64,000 bases of DNA from Bacillota bacterium (GTDB lineage Bacteria; Bacillota; Clostridia; Christensenellales; Aristaeellaceae). The stretch lies in NCBI GenBank assembly GCA_023436585.1, contig JAEZIN010000011.1, positions 90,080-154,079 on the forward strand, given 5' to 3'. The position numbers and the translations under genes are program-made. The notes beneath the pieces were generated by a model that saw nothing but the letters and a program-made list of their open reading frames with translations, did not search any database and had not been told where the DNA came from. Positions within the stretch are counted from its first letter, which is position 1, and the number at the start of each line of letters is the position of its first letter. Positions 28,024-34,596 of the stretch are shown here, in pieces.

Positions 28024-28030
28024 TAAAAAT

Positions 28031-28074
28031 GGGTTAGTGGTACTATTACGGTACTGCTAACCCTTATTTTTTTT
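28031..28074 (+). terminator. Terminator of the late operon
   Basis: GGGTTAG and CTAACCC enclose an inner GTAC/GTAC stem, followed by TTATTTTTTTT. It is a strong rho-independent terminator right after the holin gene. TTGACT (28076-28081) and TATTAT (28100-28105) beyond it could form a promoter pointing to attR, but the spacing is 18 and I do not rely on it. Confidence 0.88.
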
Positions 28075-28113
28075 GTTGACTTATCGTTTTTTGGTATGTT
28101 ATTATAACGGTGC

Positions 28114-28150
28114 ATACAACGATTCAATTTGCATTTTATACAACGATTCA
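28114..28150. repeat. Direct repeats of ATACAACGATTCA
   Basis: The 13-mer occurs at 28114-28126 and 28138-28150, 24 bases apart, with a one-mismatch copy (ATACAACGATCCA) at 28243-28255 across the attR edge. They look like integrase arm-type binding sites. Confidence 0.5.
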
Positions 28151-28153
28151 CTC

Positions 28154-28191
28154 ATGTCAGAAGCCTGAAAGCCTTGAATTATCTAGCTTTT
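28154..28191. repeat. Right inverted arm of the phage attachment region
   Basis: This is the inverted partner of 4246-4283; ATCTAGCTTTT at 28181-28191 is an exact match and the rest is imperfect. Confidence 0.45.
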
Positions 28192-28245
28192 GTCGCTGCG
28201 CATGCTGCCTCCCAAATTTTTCAATGTAGTCAGTATACCATTATA
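28191..28245. repeat. Right attachment site (attR), 55-bp direct repeat
   Basis: Identical to 4137-4191. To its right lies the remnant of a second element rather than ordinary chromosome, so this site has been used more than once. Confidence 0.88.
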
Positions 28246-28255
28246 CAACGATCCA

Positions 28256-28316
28256 GGCAAGGGACTCTGTCCCTTGCATCCCTGCTCAAGGGACAAAGCC
28301 CCTTGAGAATCCCAGG
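28256..28316. repeat. Twin-hairpin dispersed repeat, copy 1
   Basis: Two GC-rich hairpins in tandem (CAAGGGACTCTGTCCCTTG, then CTCAAGGGACAAAGCCCCTTGAG) are joined by a CCCTG linker and followed by AATCCC. The same architecture with different stems occurs, inverted, at 30500-30549. It appears to be a chromosomal repeat family. Confidence 0.55.
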
Positions 28317-28323
28317 ATTTTTA

Positions 28324-28618
28324 TGCTAACAAGGGTTATACAAAAGCAACTACAGATTTTCAATACAAAGCGTGGTGTATATCAAAGACTTCTGCACATC
28401 TATTCAGACATACCTTTGCAAAGAACTGGATTCTTAATGGCGGTGATATATTCCGCTTACAGATGATTCTAGGGCATAGCAGTATTGACATTGTGAAGAT
28501 GTACGTATCTATGTTCGCCAATGATGTAGCAAGAACTTTGACAGGTTTAACAATTTGGATTATATCTTCCATAACACTGATAGGCAGAAGATAAAGATGA
28601 AGCAACCGATACAATAAG
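28324..28618 (+). pseudogene. Truncated, frameshifted integrase remnant
   Basis: The sequence matches the last third of the intact integrase gene (about 5046-5340) closely at the nucleotide level, including the segments encoding HLFRHTFAKNW, LGHSSIDIVKMYV and the final DRQKIKMK. An extra two bases after GTGT near 28380 and a small deletion near 28535 break the frame, and the N-terminal two thirds are missing. It is the trace of a second, related element. Confidence 0.85.
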
Positions 28619-28678
28619 AAACCCTGCCAGTAAAGGCAAGGTATTTTTTGTTTTGAAGGAATAAACAATATTAAGCAA

Positions 28679-29398
28679 TTATTTGTATTGAATTTTCTTG
28701 GGAGGATTCCTTAATACATATTTCTTAAGTGCATAAAAGAAGGAAGATAACGCCATTAAAATAATAAATGCATTTAAAATGATGTCACCAGTTGTAAATT
28801 GTTCCTTGATAATTAATGCATCATATAACGTCGATGATATGAAAAGTGCAGGAAACAATAAAATCATATAGCACGCTATTTTATCAAACAATTGCATTTT
28901 AAATAGCTTTCTACTTCCCCTTACTATAACTTTTTTAGCACCGCTAACAATACCTTTCACTTCAATCTTCTTGTCTGAATTATGATAAATTGCAAATGAA
29001 ATTCCATCTCCTGAGTTGAACACATCAAATTCAATAATTACGGAATTACCATTACTTGGCAATGATAATGTATCGTTCGTCTGTTTGTAAACCTTCGTGC
29101 AAAAAAAGCTGTTTACTTCTAACCTTAACTTGTCTTTATCAGGGATATCTATGCCCCTAATCTCCTTATTACCACTATTCCATATATGAATGATTGCTTT
29201 TGATAACAAATCAAATTCAATATCCTTATAGAAAAACCTAAATTCTGCTGGGGTTTCAGTGTTCTTATGGATTATAATTTCTTCATCAATAAGAATAGTT
29301 ATTTCCTTAAGCGATTTGCTTCGCTTGGTTTGGTAAATTGTAAGAACGCTTGGAATAATAATTGCTAATGATGACAGCACAATATTTAGTATATCCAT
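28679..29398 (-). CDS. Membrane-anchored protein, paralogue of 5375-6091
   Basis: I place the start at 29398 (MDILNIVLSS), with GGAGAAGGG some 12 bases upstream; a longer frame to 29440 crosses the promoter. The plan equals that of the prophage paralogue: an N-terminal helix, a soluble beta-rich domain containing IHIWNSGNKEI, and two C-terminal hydrophobic helices. The sequence has diverged strongly yet the frame is intact and ends in TAA, so it appears to be under selection even though the neighbouring integrase is dead. Function unknown; an immunity or exclusion role is a guess. Confidence 0.65.
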   Translation of the reverse strand: MDILNIVLSSLAIIIPSVLTIYQTKRSKSLKEITILIDEEIIIHKNTETPAEFRFFYKDIEFDLLSKAIIHIWNSGNKEIRGIDIPDKDKLRLEVNSFFCTKVYKQTNDTLSLPSNGNSVIIEFDVFNSGDGISFAIYHNSDKKIEVKGIVSGAKKVIVRGSRKLFKMQLFDKIACYMILLFPALFISSTLYDALIIKEQFTTGDIILNAFIILMALSSFFYALKKYVLRNPPKKIQYK

Positions 29399-29428
29399 CT
29401 GTTTAATTACCCTTCTCCGTTTTCTTCC

Positions 29429-29475
29429 ATTATACCACAATTCTGGTTTACGTAAATATCCATATGTTATATACT
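29429..29475. promoter_or_regulatory. Divergent promoters sharing a palindromic -35
   Basis: TTTACGTAAA (29447-29456) serves both directions. Rightwards: TTTACG, 17 bases, TATACT (29470-29475) for the gene at 29500. Leftwards: TTTACG (29451-29456 on the minus strand), 16 bases, TATAAT (29429-29434) in a TGTGG context for the gene ending at 28679. Only one polymerase could occupy it at a time. Confidence 0.6.
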
Positions 29476-29499
29476 GTCAGTTAGAAAGGCGGTACAGAT

Positions 29500-30207
29500 A
29501 TGATAGAACTACCAAAGATAACTGTGGAGTTAGTTAATTCTCAACCTGCTACTACACCTGGAGTATGGGACTTTATAAAGGACTATATTTATCCGCTTTT
29601 GCCTACGCTTTTAGGTAGCGGCATTTTTGGTTATGTGTTCTGGAAAAGAAGAAGAAAAGAAGAAGAAAGAATAAAAGCTGAAGTGCAAAAGGAAGTTGAA
29701 GCTTATAAGGCTGAACTACAAACAACTGCTAATGTATTGTCGCAAACCTTATCTGAAAAGATAACCAGACGCAGTAAGGCTTTCGAGTTATCTCTAAAGA
29801 AGGAGTATGAATTTTATGAGAAATACTCACAATATGTACCAATAATTATTAATGCCAATGCGACAGCATCACAACACCTATGTCTGGCTGAAGAACAAAC
29901 TATTACTATACAAGAAGCAGAAAATGGCATTTCTGAATATGATGCACTGACTAATAAATTTGATTACTTCAGATTTGAATATAATCAATATATAGATGTG
30001 AAAATAAGTAATGAATGTGATGAATTAGTTCGGACTATGCATTTTTACTATAGTAAATTGAAAGACATTTTATCTAGTATTGAAAATGATACATGCGAAA
30101 TAGATATCTCACGGACTTTAGCAGAAGAATCCTTGGGTATATATGGAAAAGTTTTGTCAATCGGAAACTTGATTAGTTATATTATGAATATTGCAAAAGG
30201 CAATTAA
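29500..30207 (+). CDS. Membrane-anchored coiled-coil protein of unknown function
   Basis: AAAGGCGG precedes ATG 29500. The 235-residue protein has a short outside N-terminus, one membrane helix (about 31-48, LLPTLLGSGIFGYVFW), a basic stop-transfer KRRRKEEER, a long coiled coil (about 50-110) and a helical C-terminal domain. It is divergently transcribed from the NSGN-type membrane gene. Its plan resembles the cargo proteins at 9524 and 10279. No TAG; ends in TAA. No function can be assigned. Confidence 0.6.
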   Translation: MIELPKITVELVNSQPATTPGVWDFIKDYIYPLLPTLLGSGIFGYVFWKRRRKEEERIKAEVQKEVEAYKAELQTTANVLSQTLSEKITRRSKAFELSLKKEYEFYEKYSQYVPIIINANATASQHLCLAEEQTITIQEAENGISEYDALTNKFDYFRFEYNQYIDVKISNECDELVRTMHFYYSKLKDILSSIENDTCEIDISRTLAEESLGIYGKVLSIGNLISYIMNIAKGN

Positions 30208-30499
30208 GCCTTCAGAAATGCTTCATAAAGGCCGCTTGAAGCCTTTATAAGCCGCTTTAGGTTATCCTGGGCGGGGTAAGGCTACAAACGGCTGTATGGG
30301 GCTATGAACTACCTTAAGTGTAACAATAGGTTCTCCATTGGGACAGCTATTGGCTAGATTATTATCTTAAATCTCGACATCTATTGGGCGTGGAAGAAAA
30401 CAGCTCACAAAGGCAATAGATACAGGGACGGCTTCAAACCGTCCCTGTCTGCCTATGCTGTAATATTAAAATGCTATTTGTTCTAATAAAAAGAGGATT
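30208..30499. other. Non-coding right end of the second element
   Basis: No gene is seen. TAAAGGCCGCTTGAAGCCTTTATAAGCCGC near 30226 contains small repeats similar in style to the prophage's TTAGCCGCTTAT motifs, and a strong hairpin (CAGGGACGG/CCGTCCCTG, about 30423-30447) lies near the end. The right boundary of the element is not clear. Confidence 0.4.
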
Positions 30500-30549
30500 C
30501 CAAAGGGATGTATCCCTTTGGCAGGGTTCCCAGGGGCGGAGCCCCTGGG
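30500..30549 (-). terminator. Terminator of gdhA, twin-hairpin repeat copy 2
   Basis: Read on the minus strand after the gdhA stop: a CCCAGGGGC/GCCCCTGGG hairpin, CCCTG, a CCAAAGGGAT/ATCCCTTTGG hairpin, then AATCCTCTTTTT. It is both a good terminator and an inverted relative of the repeat at 28256. Confidence 0.75.
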
Positions 30550-31887
30550 CTACACCGTGCCCTGGGCCAGCATGGCATCGGCCACCTTGAGGAAGCCGGC
30601 AATGTTGGCGCCGGCGATATAATTGCCCGCCGCACCGTACGCTTCCGCGGCCTCCGCAGACTTCTGGAATATGTTCTTCATAATGTTATAGAGCTTGGCA
30701 TCGACTTCCTCAAAGGTCCAGCTAAGGCGCAGGCTGTTTTGGCTCATTTCCAGTGCGCTGACCGCCACGCCGCCCGCGTTGGCCGCCTTGCCTGGCCCAA
30801 ACAGCACGCCGTTTTGCTGGAAGATGTGGGCCGCCTCCAGGGTGGAAGGCATATTGGCGCCTTCGGCCACGGCCATGACCCCGTTTTGGACAAGCGCCTT
30901 TGCGCCGTCCGCATCCAGCTCGTTTTGTGTGGCGCAGGGCAATGCGATATGGCAGGGTACCGTCCAAATGCCCCGGAAGCCGGGCGTATAAACGGCATGG
31001 GGCAGGGCCTGCACATACTCACGGATGCGCCCGCGGCGTTCCTCCTTGATCGCCTGGACCAAATCAATATCCACGCCTTTTTCGTCCACAATATAACCGT
31101 CGGAATCGCTCATGGCCACCACCAGGCCGCCCATCTGCGTTATCTTTTTCGCGGCGTAGATGGCCACGTTCCCCGAACCGGAGATGACCACCCGCTTGCC
31201 CTGTACATCATGGCCGTGGTGGCGCATCATCTCCTGTGTAAAGTAGCACAGGCCAAAGCCTGTGGCTTCCTTCCGGCCCAGGCTGCCGCCATAGGTGAGG
31301 CCCTTGCCGGTAAGCACGCCTTCATAAAGCCCGGTCAGTCGCTTGTACTGGCCGAACAGGTAGCCGATCTCCCGGCCGCCGACGCCGATGTCCCCGGCGG
31401 GCACATCGGTATTCTGGCCGATATGGCGGTACAGCTCCGTCATAAAGCTCTGGCAGAAGTGCATGACTTCATTGTCGCTCTTGCCCTTGGGATCAAAATC
31501 ACTGCCGCCCTTGCCCCCGCCGATAGGCAGGCCCGTCAAGCTGTTTTTCAAAATTTGCTCAAAGCCCAGGAATTTGATAATGGACAGGTTCACGCTGGGA
31601 TGCAGCCGGAGCCCGCCCTTGATGGGACCCAGCGCGCTGTTGAACTGAACGCGGTAGCCGCGGTTCACCTGCACGCGGCCATGATCGTCCACCCAGGGCA
31701 CACGGAAGATGACTGCCCGCTCTGGCTCCACCAGCCGCTCCATCAGCCCCGCCTTTTCATACTCGGGATGGCGCTGGATCACCGGATCCAAGGTCGTCAG
31801 AATTTCCTGGGCTGCCTGTAAAAATTCCGGTTCGTGGGCGTTGCGGCTTTGAAGCTCTTGAAGGACCCGCATGGCATAGGTGGGCAC
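30550..31887 (-). CDS. gdhA: Glutamate dehydrogenase
   Basis: The 445-residue protein matches hexameric bacterial glutamate dehydrogenases. The substrate and catalytic region reads NSALGPIKGGLRLHP and PIGGGKGGSDFDPKGKS, followed by DVPAGDIGVGGREIGYL and the Rossmann motif VVISGSGNVA. It converts 2-oxoglutarate and ammonium to glutamate, most likely with NADPH given the family type. I take GTG at 31887 as start because AAAGGAGCG stands seven to nine bases upstream. The gene ends in TAG, a true stop in the host. It has its own promoter and terminator. Confidence 0.95.
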   Translation of the reverse strand: MPTYAMRVLQELQSRNAHEPEFLQAAQEILTTLDPVIQRHPEYEKAGLMERLVEPERAVIFRVPWVDDHGRVQVNRGYRVQFNSALGPIKGGLRLHPSVNLSIIKFLGFEQILKNSLTGLPIGGGKGGSDFDPKGKSDNEVMHFCQSFMTELYRHIGQNTDVPAGDIGVGGREIGYLFGQYKRLTGLYEGVLTGKGLTYGGSLGRKEATGFGLCYFTQEMMRHHGHDVQGKRVVISGSGNVAIYAAKKITQMGGLVVAMSDSDGYIVDEKGVDIDLVQAIKEERRGRIREYVQALPHAVYTPGFRGIWTVPCHIALPCATQNELDADGAKALVQNGVMAVAEGANMPSTLEAAHIFQQNGVLFGPGKAANAGGVAVSALEMSQNSLRLSWTFEEVDAKLYNIMKNIFQKSAEAAEAYGAAGNYIAGANIAGFLKVADAMLAQGTV

Positions 31888-31983
31888 AAAAAAACGCTCC
31901 TTTCATTGGGGAGGGGCGCAACAAAAATATGACCGTTGCGCCTTTGAAACGGTTGTACTGATTTGTATCACTAAGTCGCTTTC

Positions 31984-32012
31984 ATTGTACAGTATTGCGA
32001 CATTTCTTGCAA
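31984..32012 (-). promoter_or_regulatory. Promoter of gdhA
   Basis: On the minus strand, TTGCAA (32007-32012), 17 bases, TACAAT (31984-31989), about 100 bases before the GTG. Confidence 0.6.
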
Positions 32013-32079
32013 TGATAATCCTGTTCCATTCTTGCATTCATTTCCATACAATCTTGCATTTTGTTTCCGTGTCATTTCA

Positions 32080-32108
32080 TTGACGCGTATTGGTCCAAAG
32101 GGTATAAT
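32080..32108 (+). promoter_or_regulatory. Promoter of the 32135 gene
   Basis: TTGACG (32080-32085), 17 bases, TATAAT (32103-32108), placed 26 bases before an ATG with AAGGAGG. Confidence 0.7.
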
Positions 32109-32134
32109 GGGTGAAATCGCCATAAGGAGGCCGC

Positions 32135-33589
32135 ATGAAGGGGATCTTTGTAGGCATTGCGGGCGGAAGCGCCCAAAGCTGCCTGGATGCCGTAAAAAGC
32201 GCTGTCAAACAGGCGGAGCAGCCGGCCCGCCTGGCCTTTGGTATCTGTCCGGGGGAGGGCGCCGATCCTACGCTTTTTTTCAAGGCCGCGGGGCCGGCCG
32301 CGTGCCGGCTGTTGGCCGGAGAGGGTCTTTTCCTATCGGCGGCTTGGCAGACGGTATACGGGCTGTACGGCGGCCAGGAGTATGCGCTGCAGGTGACACC
32401 CGAGTCTGTGTTCCAGGAGGATTGGGATAGATGCCTCATTGCCGCCATGGGGGATGCAGATGCCGATAAACCACTTCTTACCAGCTTTTTATCGCAGGAC
32501 GGGGTGCCGCAGGCCGTGGCTGTGAAAGGCTTTACTCCGCAGGGCAGCCTGCAATTTGCGCCCGGTATGAAGGTGCTTCATGCGCAGCGGCCCCCGCGTA
32601 GCTTTTTTCTTTGCCCCGACCTTGTCTTTGGGGCAGGGGAATGGATGCGGGCGGCCAGGGAAAACGCTTGGAACGGCACAGGTGCATTACAGCTGACGAT
32701 GCACGCCTATGCGGCCGGTTTCACGGTTTTCGTTCCGAATATGCCGGCAATTTGCCGGAATACATCCGCTTTATTACCGGAGGAGTCATTACCGCAGGGG
32801 GATTGGGCGCCGGTCTTGCAGGATTTTGAAGCGGATTCCGGTGTCACTTTTGAATCCCGCGAGGTGGATGCAAAGGCCCGCCTGGGGCTGTATACCCAGG
32901 GCGGCCGGTACACCGTGCAGCTTTCCCTGGCGGAGGGGCTGAGGCAGCTGATACGCAGGCGGAAGGAAACCGCCCGTGTTATGCTGGCCACGGCCATGGG
33001 CAGGCACGAACCCCGACTGCCTTTGGAAGCCCATTTAGCGCTGTTTACGAACCTGGCGGAGCTTGCACGCCTGTCTCTTTGCTGCTATTGCCCGCCGGAA
33101 TGGGTCAAGCGGCTGCAGCAGATCCTCCCGAATACGTATGCGCGGCAGGAAGCAGGCGAAGGCCTGTCCTATGACAGCGAGGAAGCTTTCCTGAAAAGCA
33201 AGCCGTATTTTATCGCCGAAGCCGAGAAGCAGTTTCCCTCCCATACCCATTATGGATGGATCGACATGGATTATGTAAAACATCCCGTGCATTCTTCGGC
33301 CGTATTCCTGTGGGATGAACTGACGGACGGGAAGATACACCTGGCGCAGGCGGAGGGCAGAATCGACGCGGGGCTTGTGGTGGTGCCCAGGGAAAAGGTG
33401 GAATGGCTACTACGCACCGCGTCCGTTCTGAATCCCGATCCGGCGATGGGCTGCGGGGACGAAGGCCTGTTCAGGTGCCTTGCGGAAACGTATCCCGATG
33501 AATTTACCCTGCATCCCATGGAGAAAAAGCACATGCTCCTTTCCCAGTGCCAGCCGCTGATATCGGGAGGAATGCTGTATGATGCCTAA
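32135..33589 (+). CDS. Glycosyltransferase-like protein, two-part
   Basis: The 484-residue protein has an N-terminal part (GIFVGIAGGSAQSCLDAVKSAV, then ARLAFGIC) that resembles family PF11397-type glycosyltransferases for GlcNAc transfer, with ADADKPLLTSFLSQ around residue 110. The C-terminal part (EAFLKSKPYFIAEAEKQFPSHTHYGWIDMDYV, about 345-390) resembles the HtrL/YibB-like family. No signal peptide or membrane helix is seen, so it acts in the cytoplasm. The assignment is from general resemblance only. It overlaps the thioesterase gene by 11 bases. AAGGAGG precedes the start. Confidence 0.45.
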   Translation: MKGIFVGIAGGSAQSCLDAVKSAVKQAEQPARLAFGICPGEGADPTLFFKAAGPAACRLLAGEGLFLSAAWQTVYGLYGGQEYALQVTPESVFQEDWDRCLIAAMGDADADKPLLTSFLSQDGVPQAVAVKGFTPQGSLQFAPGMKVLHAQRPPRSFFLCPDLVFGAGEWMRAARENAWNGTGALQLTMHAYAAGFTVFVPNMPAICRNTSALLPEESLPQGDWAPVLQDFEADSGVTFESREVDAKARLGLYTQGGRYTVQLSLAEGLRQLIRRRKETARVMLATAMGRHEPRLPLEAHLALFTNLAELARLSLCCYCPPEWVKRLQQILPNTYARQEAGEGLSYDSEEAFLKSKPYFIAEAEKQFPSHTHYGWIDMDYVKHPVHSSAVFLWDELTDGKIHLAQAEGRIDAGLVVVPREKVEWLLRTASVLNPDPAMGCGDEGLFRCLAETYPDEFTLHPMEKKHMLLSQCQPLISGGMLYDA

Positions 33590-34049
33590 AAAGGTTTCCG
33601 ATTCCCGCACCGAGCAGGTGCATATCGTTTTGCCGGAGGACATCAATGGCTACAACAGGCTGTTCGGCGGAAGGCTGATGGCCTGGATCGACATTGTGGC
33701 TGCCGTGGTGGCGCGCCGGCACAGCGGCCGGGAAGTGACCACCGTCTCGGTGGACAGGCTGGAGTTCCAGGCCCCGGCTCGCCTCAATTCCACGATTGTG
33801 CTTACCGGCTGCATTACCTATGTCGGCCATACCAGCATGGAGGTGCGCGTGGATACGTTTGCCGAGGCGCTGGATGGCGCCCGGCAGCGTGTGAACAAGG
33901 CGTACCTTGTGATGGTGGCGCTGGATGAGAATCAAAAGCCCACCCCCGTGCCGCCCCTTGAGCCTGAAACGGACAAGGAGCGCAGGGAGTGGGAGGGCGG
34001 CGTCCGCCGCAGCGAGTTGAGGAAGATACGCAGCGAGGAACATTTCTAA
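33579..34049 (+). CDS. Acyl-CoA thioesterase (hotdog fold)
   Basis: The 156-residue protein shows the YciA/acyl-CoA hydrolase pattern: PEDINGYNRLFGGRLMAWIDIVAAVVARRHSG (the N-x-x-x-x-x-GG-x-x-x-x-W-x-D core), then TVSVDRLEFQAPARLN, and VGHTSMEVRVDTFAE. It would hydrolyse acyl-CoA thioesters in the cytoplasm. It starts within the end of the glycosyltransferase-like gene, so the two are translationally coupled, although no functional link is evident. Confidence 0.85.
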   Translation: MMPKKVSDSRTEQVHIVLPEDINGYNRLFGGRLMAWIDIVAAVVARRHSGREVTTVSVDRLEFQAPARLNSTIVLTGCITYVGHTSMEVRVDTFAEALDGARQRVNKAYLVMVALDENQKPTPVPPLEPETDKERREWEGGVRRSELRKIRSEEHF

Positions 34050-34070
34050 TCTAAGGGAAATGACCCGAAG

Positions 34071-34230
34071 GTTTCCAAAGGGCTCCGGAGCCCGGCCGCC
34101 GCCAGTGGCGGCAATAGGCTGGGCGCAGGAGGCTGGCGAAACGAGCCGCAGAAGCGGTAGCGAACTGCGGCGACGATTGAGCCAGATGGAGGATCGGAAA
34201 GCCCTTTGGTTGCGTCCGAAGACGCAAGAC
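34071..34230. other. Highly structured GC-rich element, possible ncRNA or repeat
   Basis: CCAAAGGGCT (34075-34084) and AGCCCTTTGG (34200-34209) close a region with several internal stems (GCCGCC/GGCGGC; GCCGCAG/CTGCGGC; GGCT/AGCC) and a following hairpin TTGCGTC-CGAA-GACGCAA (34209-34225). An open frame across it has no coding character. It may be a dispersed palindromic repeat or a structured RNA. Confidence 0.5.
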
Positions 34231-34302
34231 TCTTCTTGTCGAATTATCTCAACTAAACGGAGCCTAAGCATATCAACATCTGCAATACCGAAAAGTTCAG
34301 CC

Positions 34303-34333
34303 TAAAAAAATGACGCTTTCGCGTCATTTTTTT
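34303..34333. terminator. Bidirectional terminator
   Basis: AAAAAAATGACGC-TTTC-GCGTCATTTTTTT is a symmetrical stem with A and T runs on its two sides. It ends both the thioesterase transcript and the opp operon on the other strand. Confidence 0.9.
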
Positions 34334-34593
34334 CATTTGAGCCATACATTCTGGGCGAAAAGCACGAACAGCACCATGACCGCGACGAATATCAGCGACA
34401 CCAGCAGCCCGGCACCTGTGGCCACCAGCGTGTAGCGGCGCAGCTGCCGGCTGTCCATGGTAGCAATCGGCGAAAGCTTCTGTGCTTCGGCCTGCTTGCG
34501 CTTTCTGCGTATAAACGGCTGGGGCATTCCGGGCACATCCATGGATACGATAGTCCGCCCGTCATCCACCCATTTTTCTTTTTGCTTTTTCAT
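34333..34593 (-). CDS. Small membrane protein at the end of the opp operon
   Basis: The 86-residue protein has a basic, soluble N-terminal half (KKQKEKWVDDGRTI, FIRRKRKQAEAQKL) and one C-terminal membrane helix (about 56-80), ending FAQNVWLK. It starts three bases after the oppF stop, so it is cotranscribed. I recognise no family. Confidence 0.6.
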   Translation of the reverse strand: MKKQKEKWVDDGRTIVSMDVPGMPQPFIRRKRKQAEAQKLSPIATMDSRQLRRYTLVATGAGLLVSLIFVAVMVLFVLFAQNVWLK

Positions 34594-34596
34594 ATC

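Larger units (their letters stand above)
28102..28203 (-). other. Chimeric short frame created at attR
   Basis: The attR repeat carries a second copy of the VanY Shine-Dalgarno site, start codon and -10 box, with the chromosomal -35 TTGCCT (28255-28260). From this ATG the frame reads MRSDKS, TAG, then 26 more codons to TAA at 28102. In the standard code it would be a six-residue peptide. It is a by-product of integration and may be meaningless. Confidence 0.35.
4137..28245. mobile_element. Amber-recoded siphovirus-type prophage
   Basis: The segment is bounded by the 55-bp direct repeats, is visibly richer in A+T than both chromosomal flanks, and contains a tyrosine integrase at the left end, a suppressor tRNA, a RepL-like replication protein and a complete ordered set of packaging, head, tail and lysis genes. 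Many genes contain in-frame TAG, and the late genes end only in TAA or TGA. Removing one repeat copy gives an element of about 24.05 kb. No CI-like repressor, excisionase or recombination gene was recognised. The gene order (small terminase, large terminase, portal, SPP1 gp7-like, scaffold, capsid) matches SPP1-like siphoviruses of Firmicutes. Confidence 0.92.

Noticed and set aside
34060..34305. Open frame after the thioesterase gene
   Set aside because: It runs through strong hairpins, is very rich in Arg and Ser and has no relatives I recognise; better explained as a structured non-coding element.
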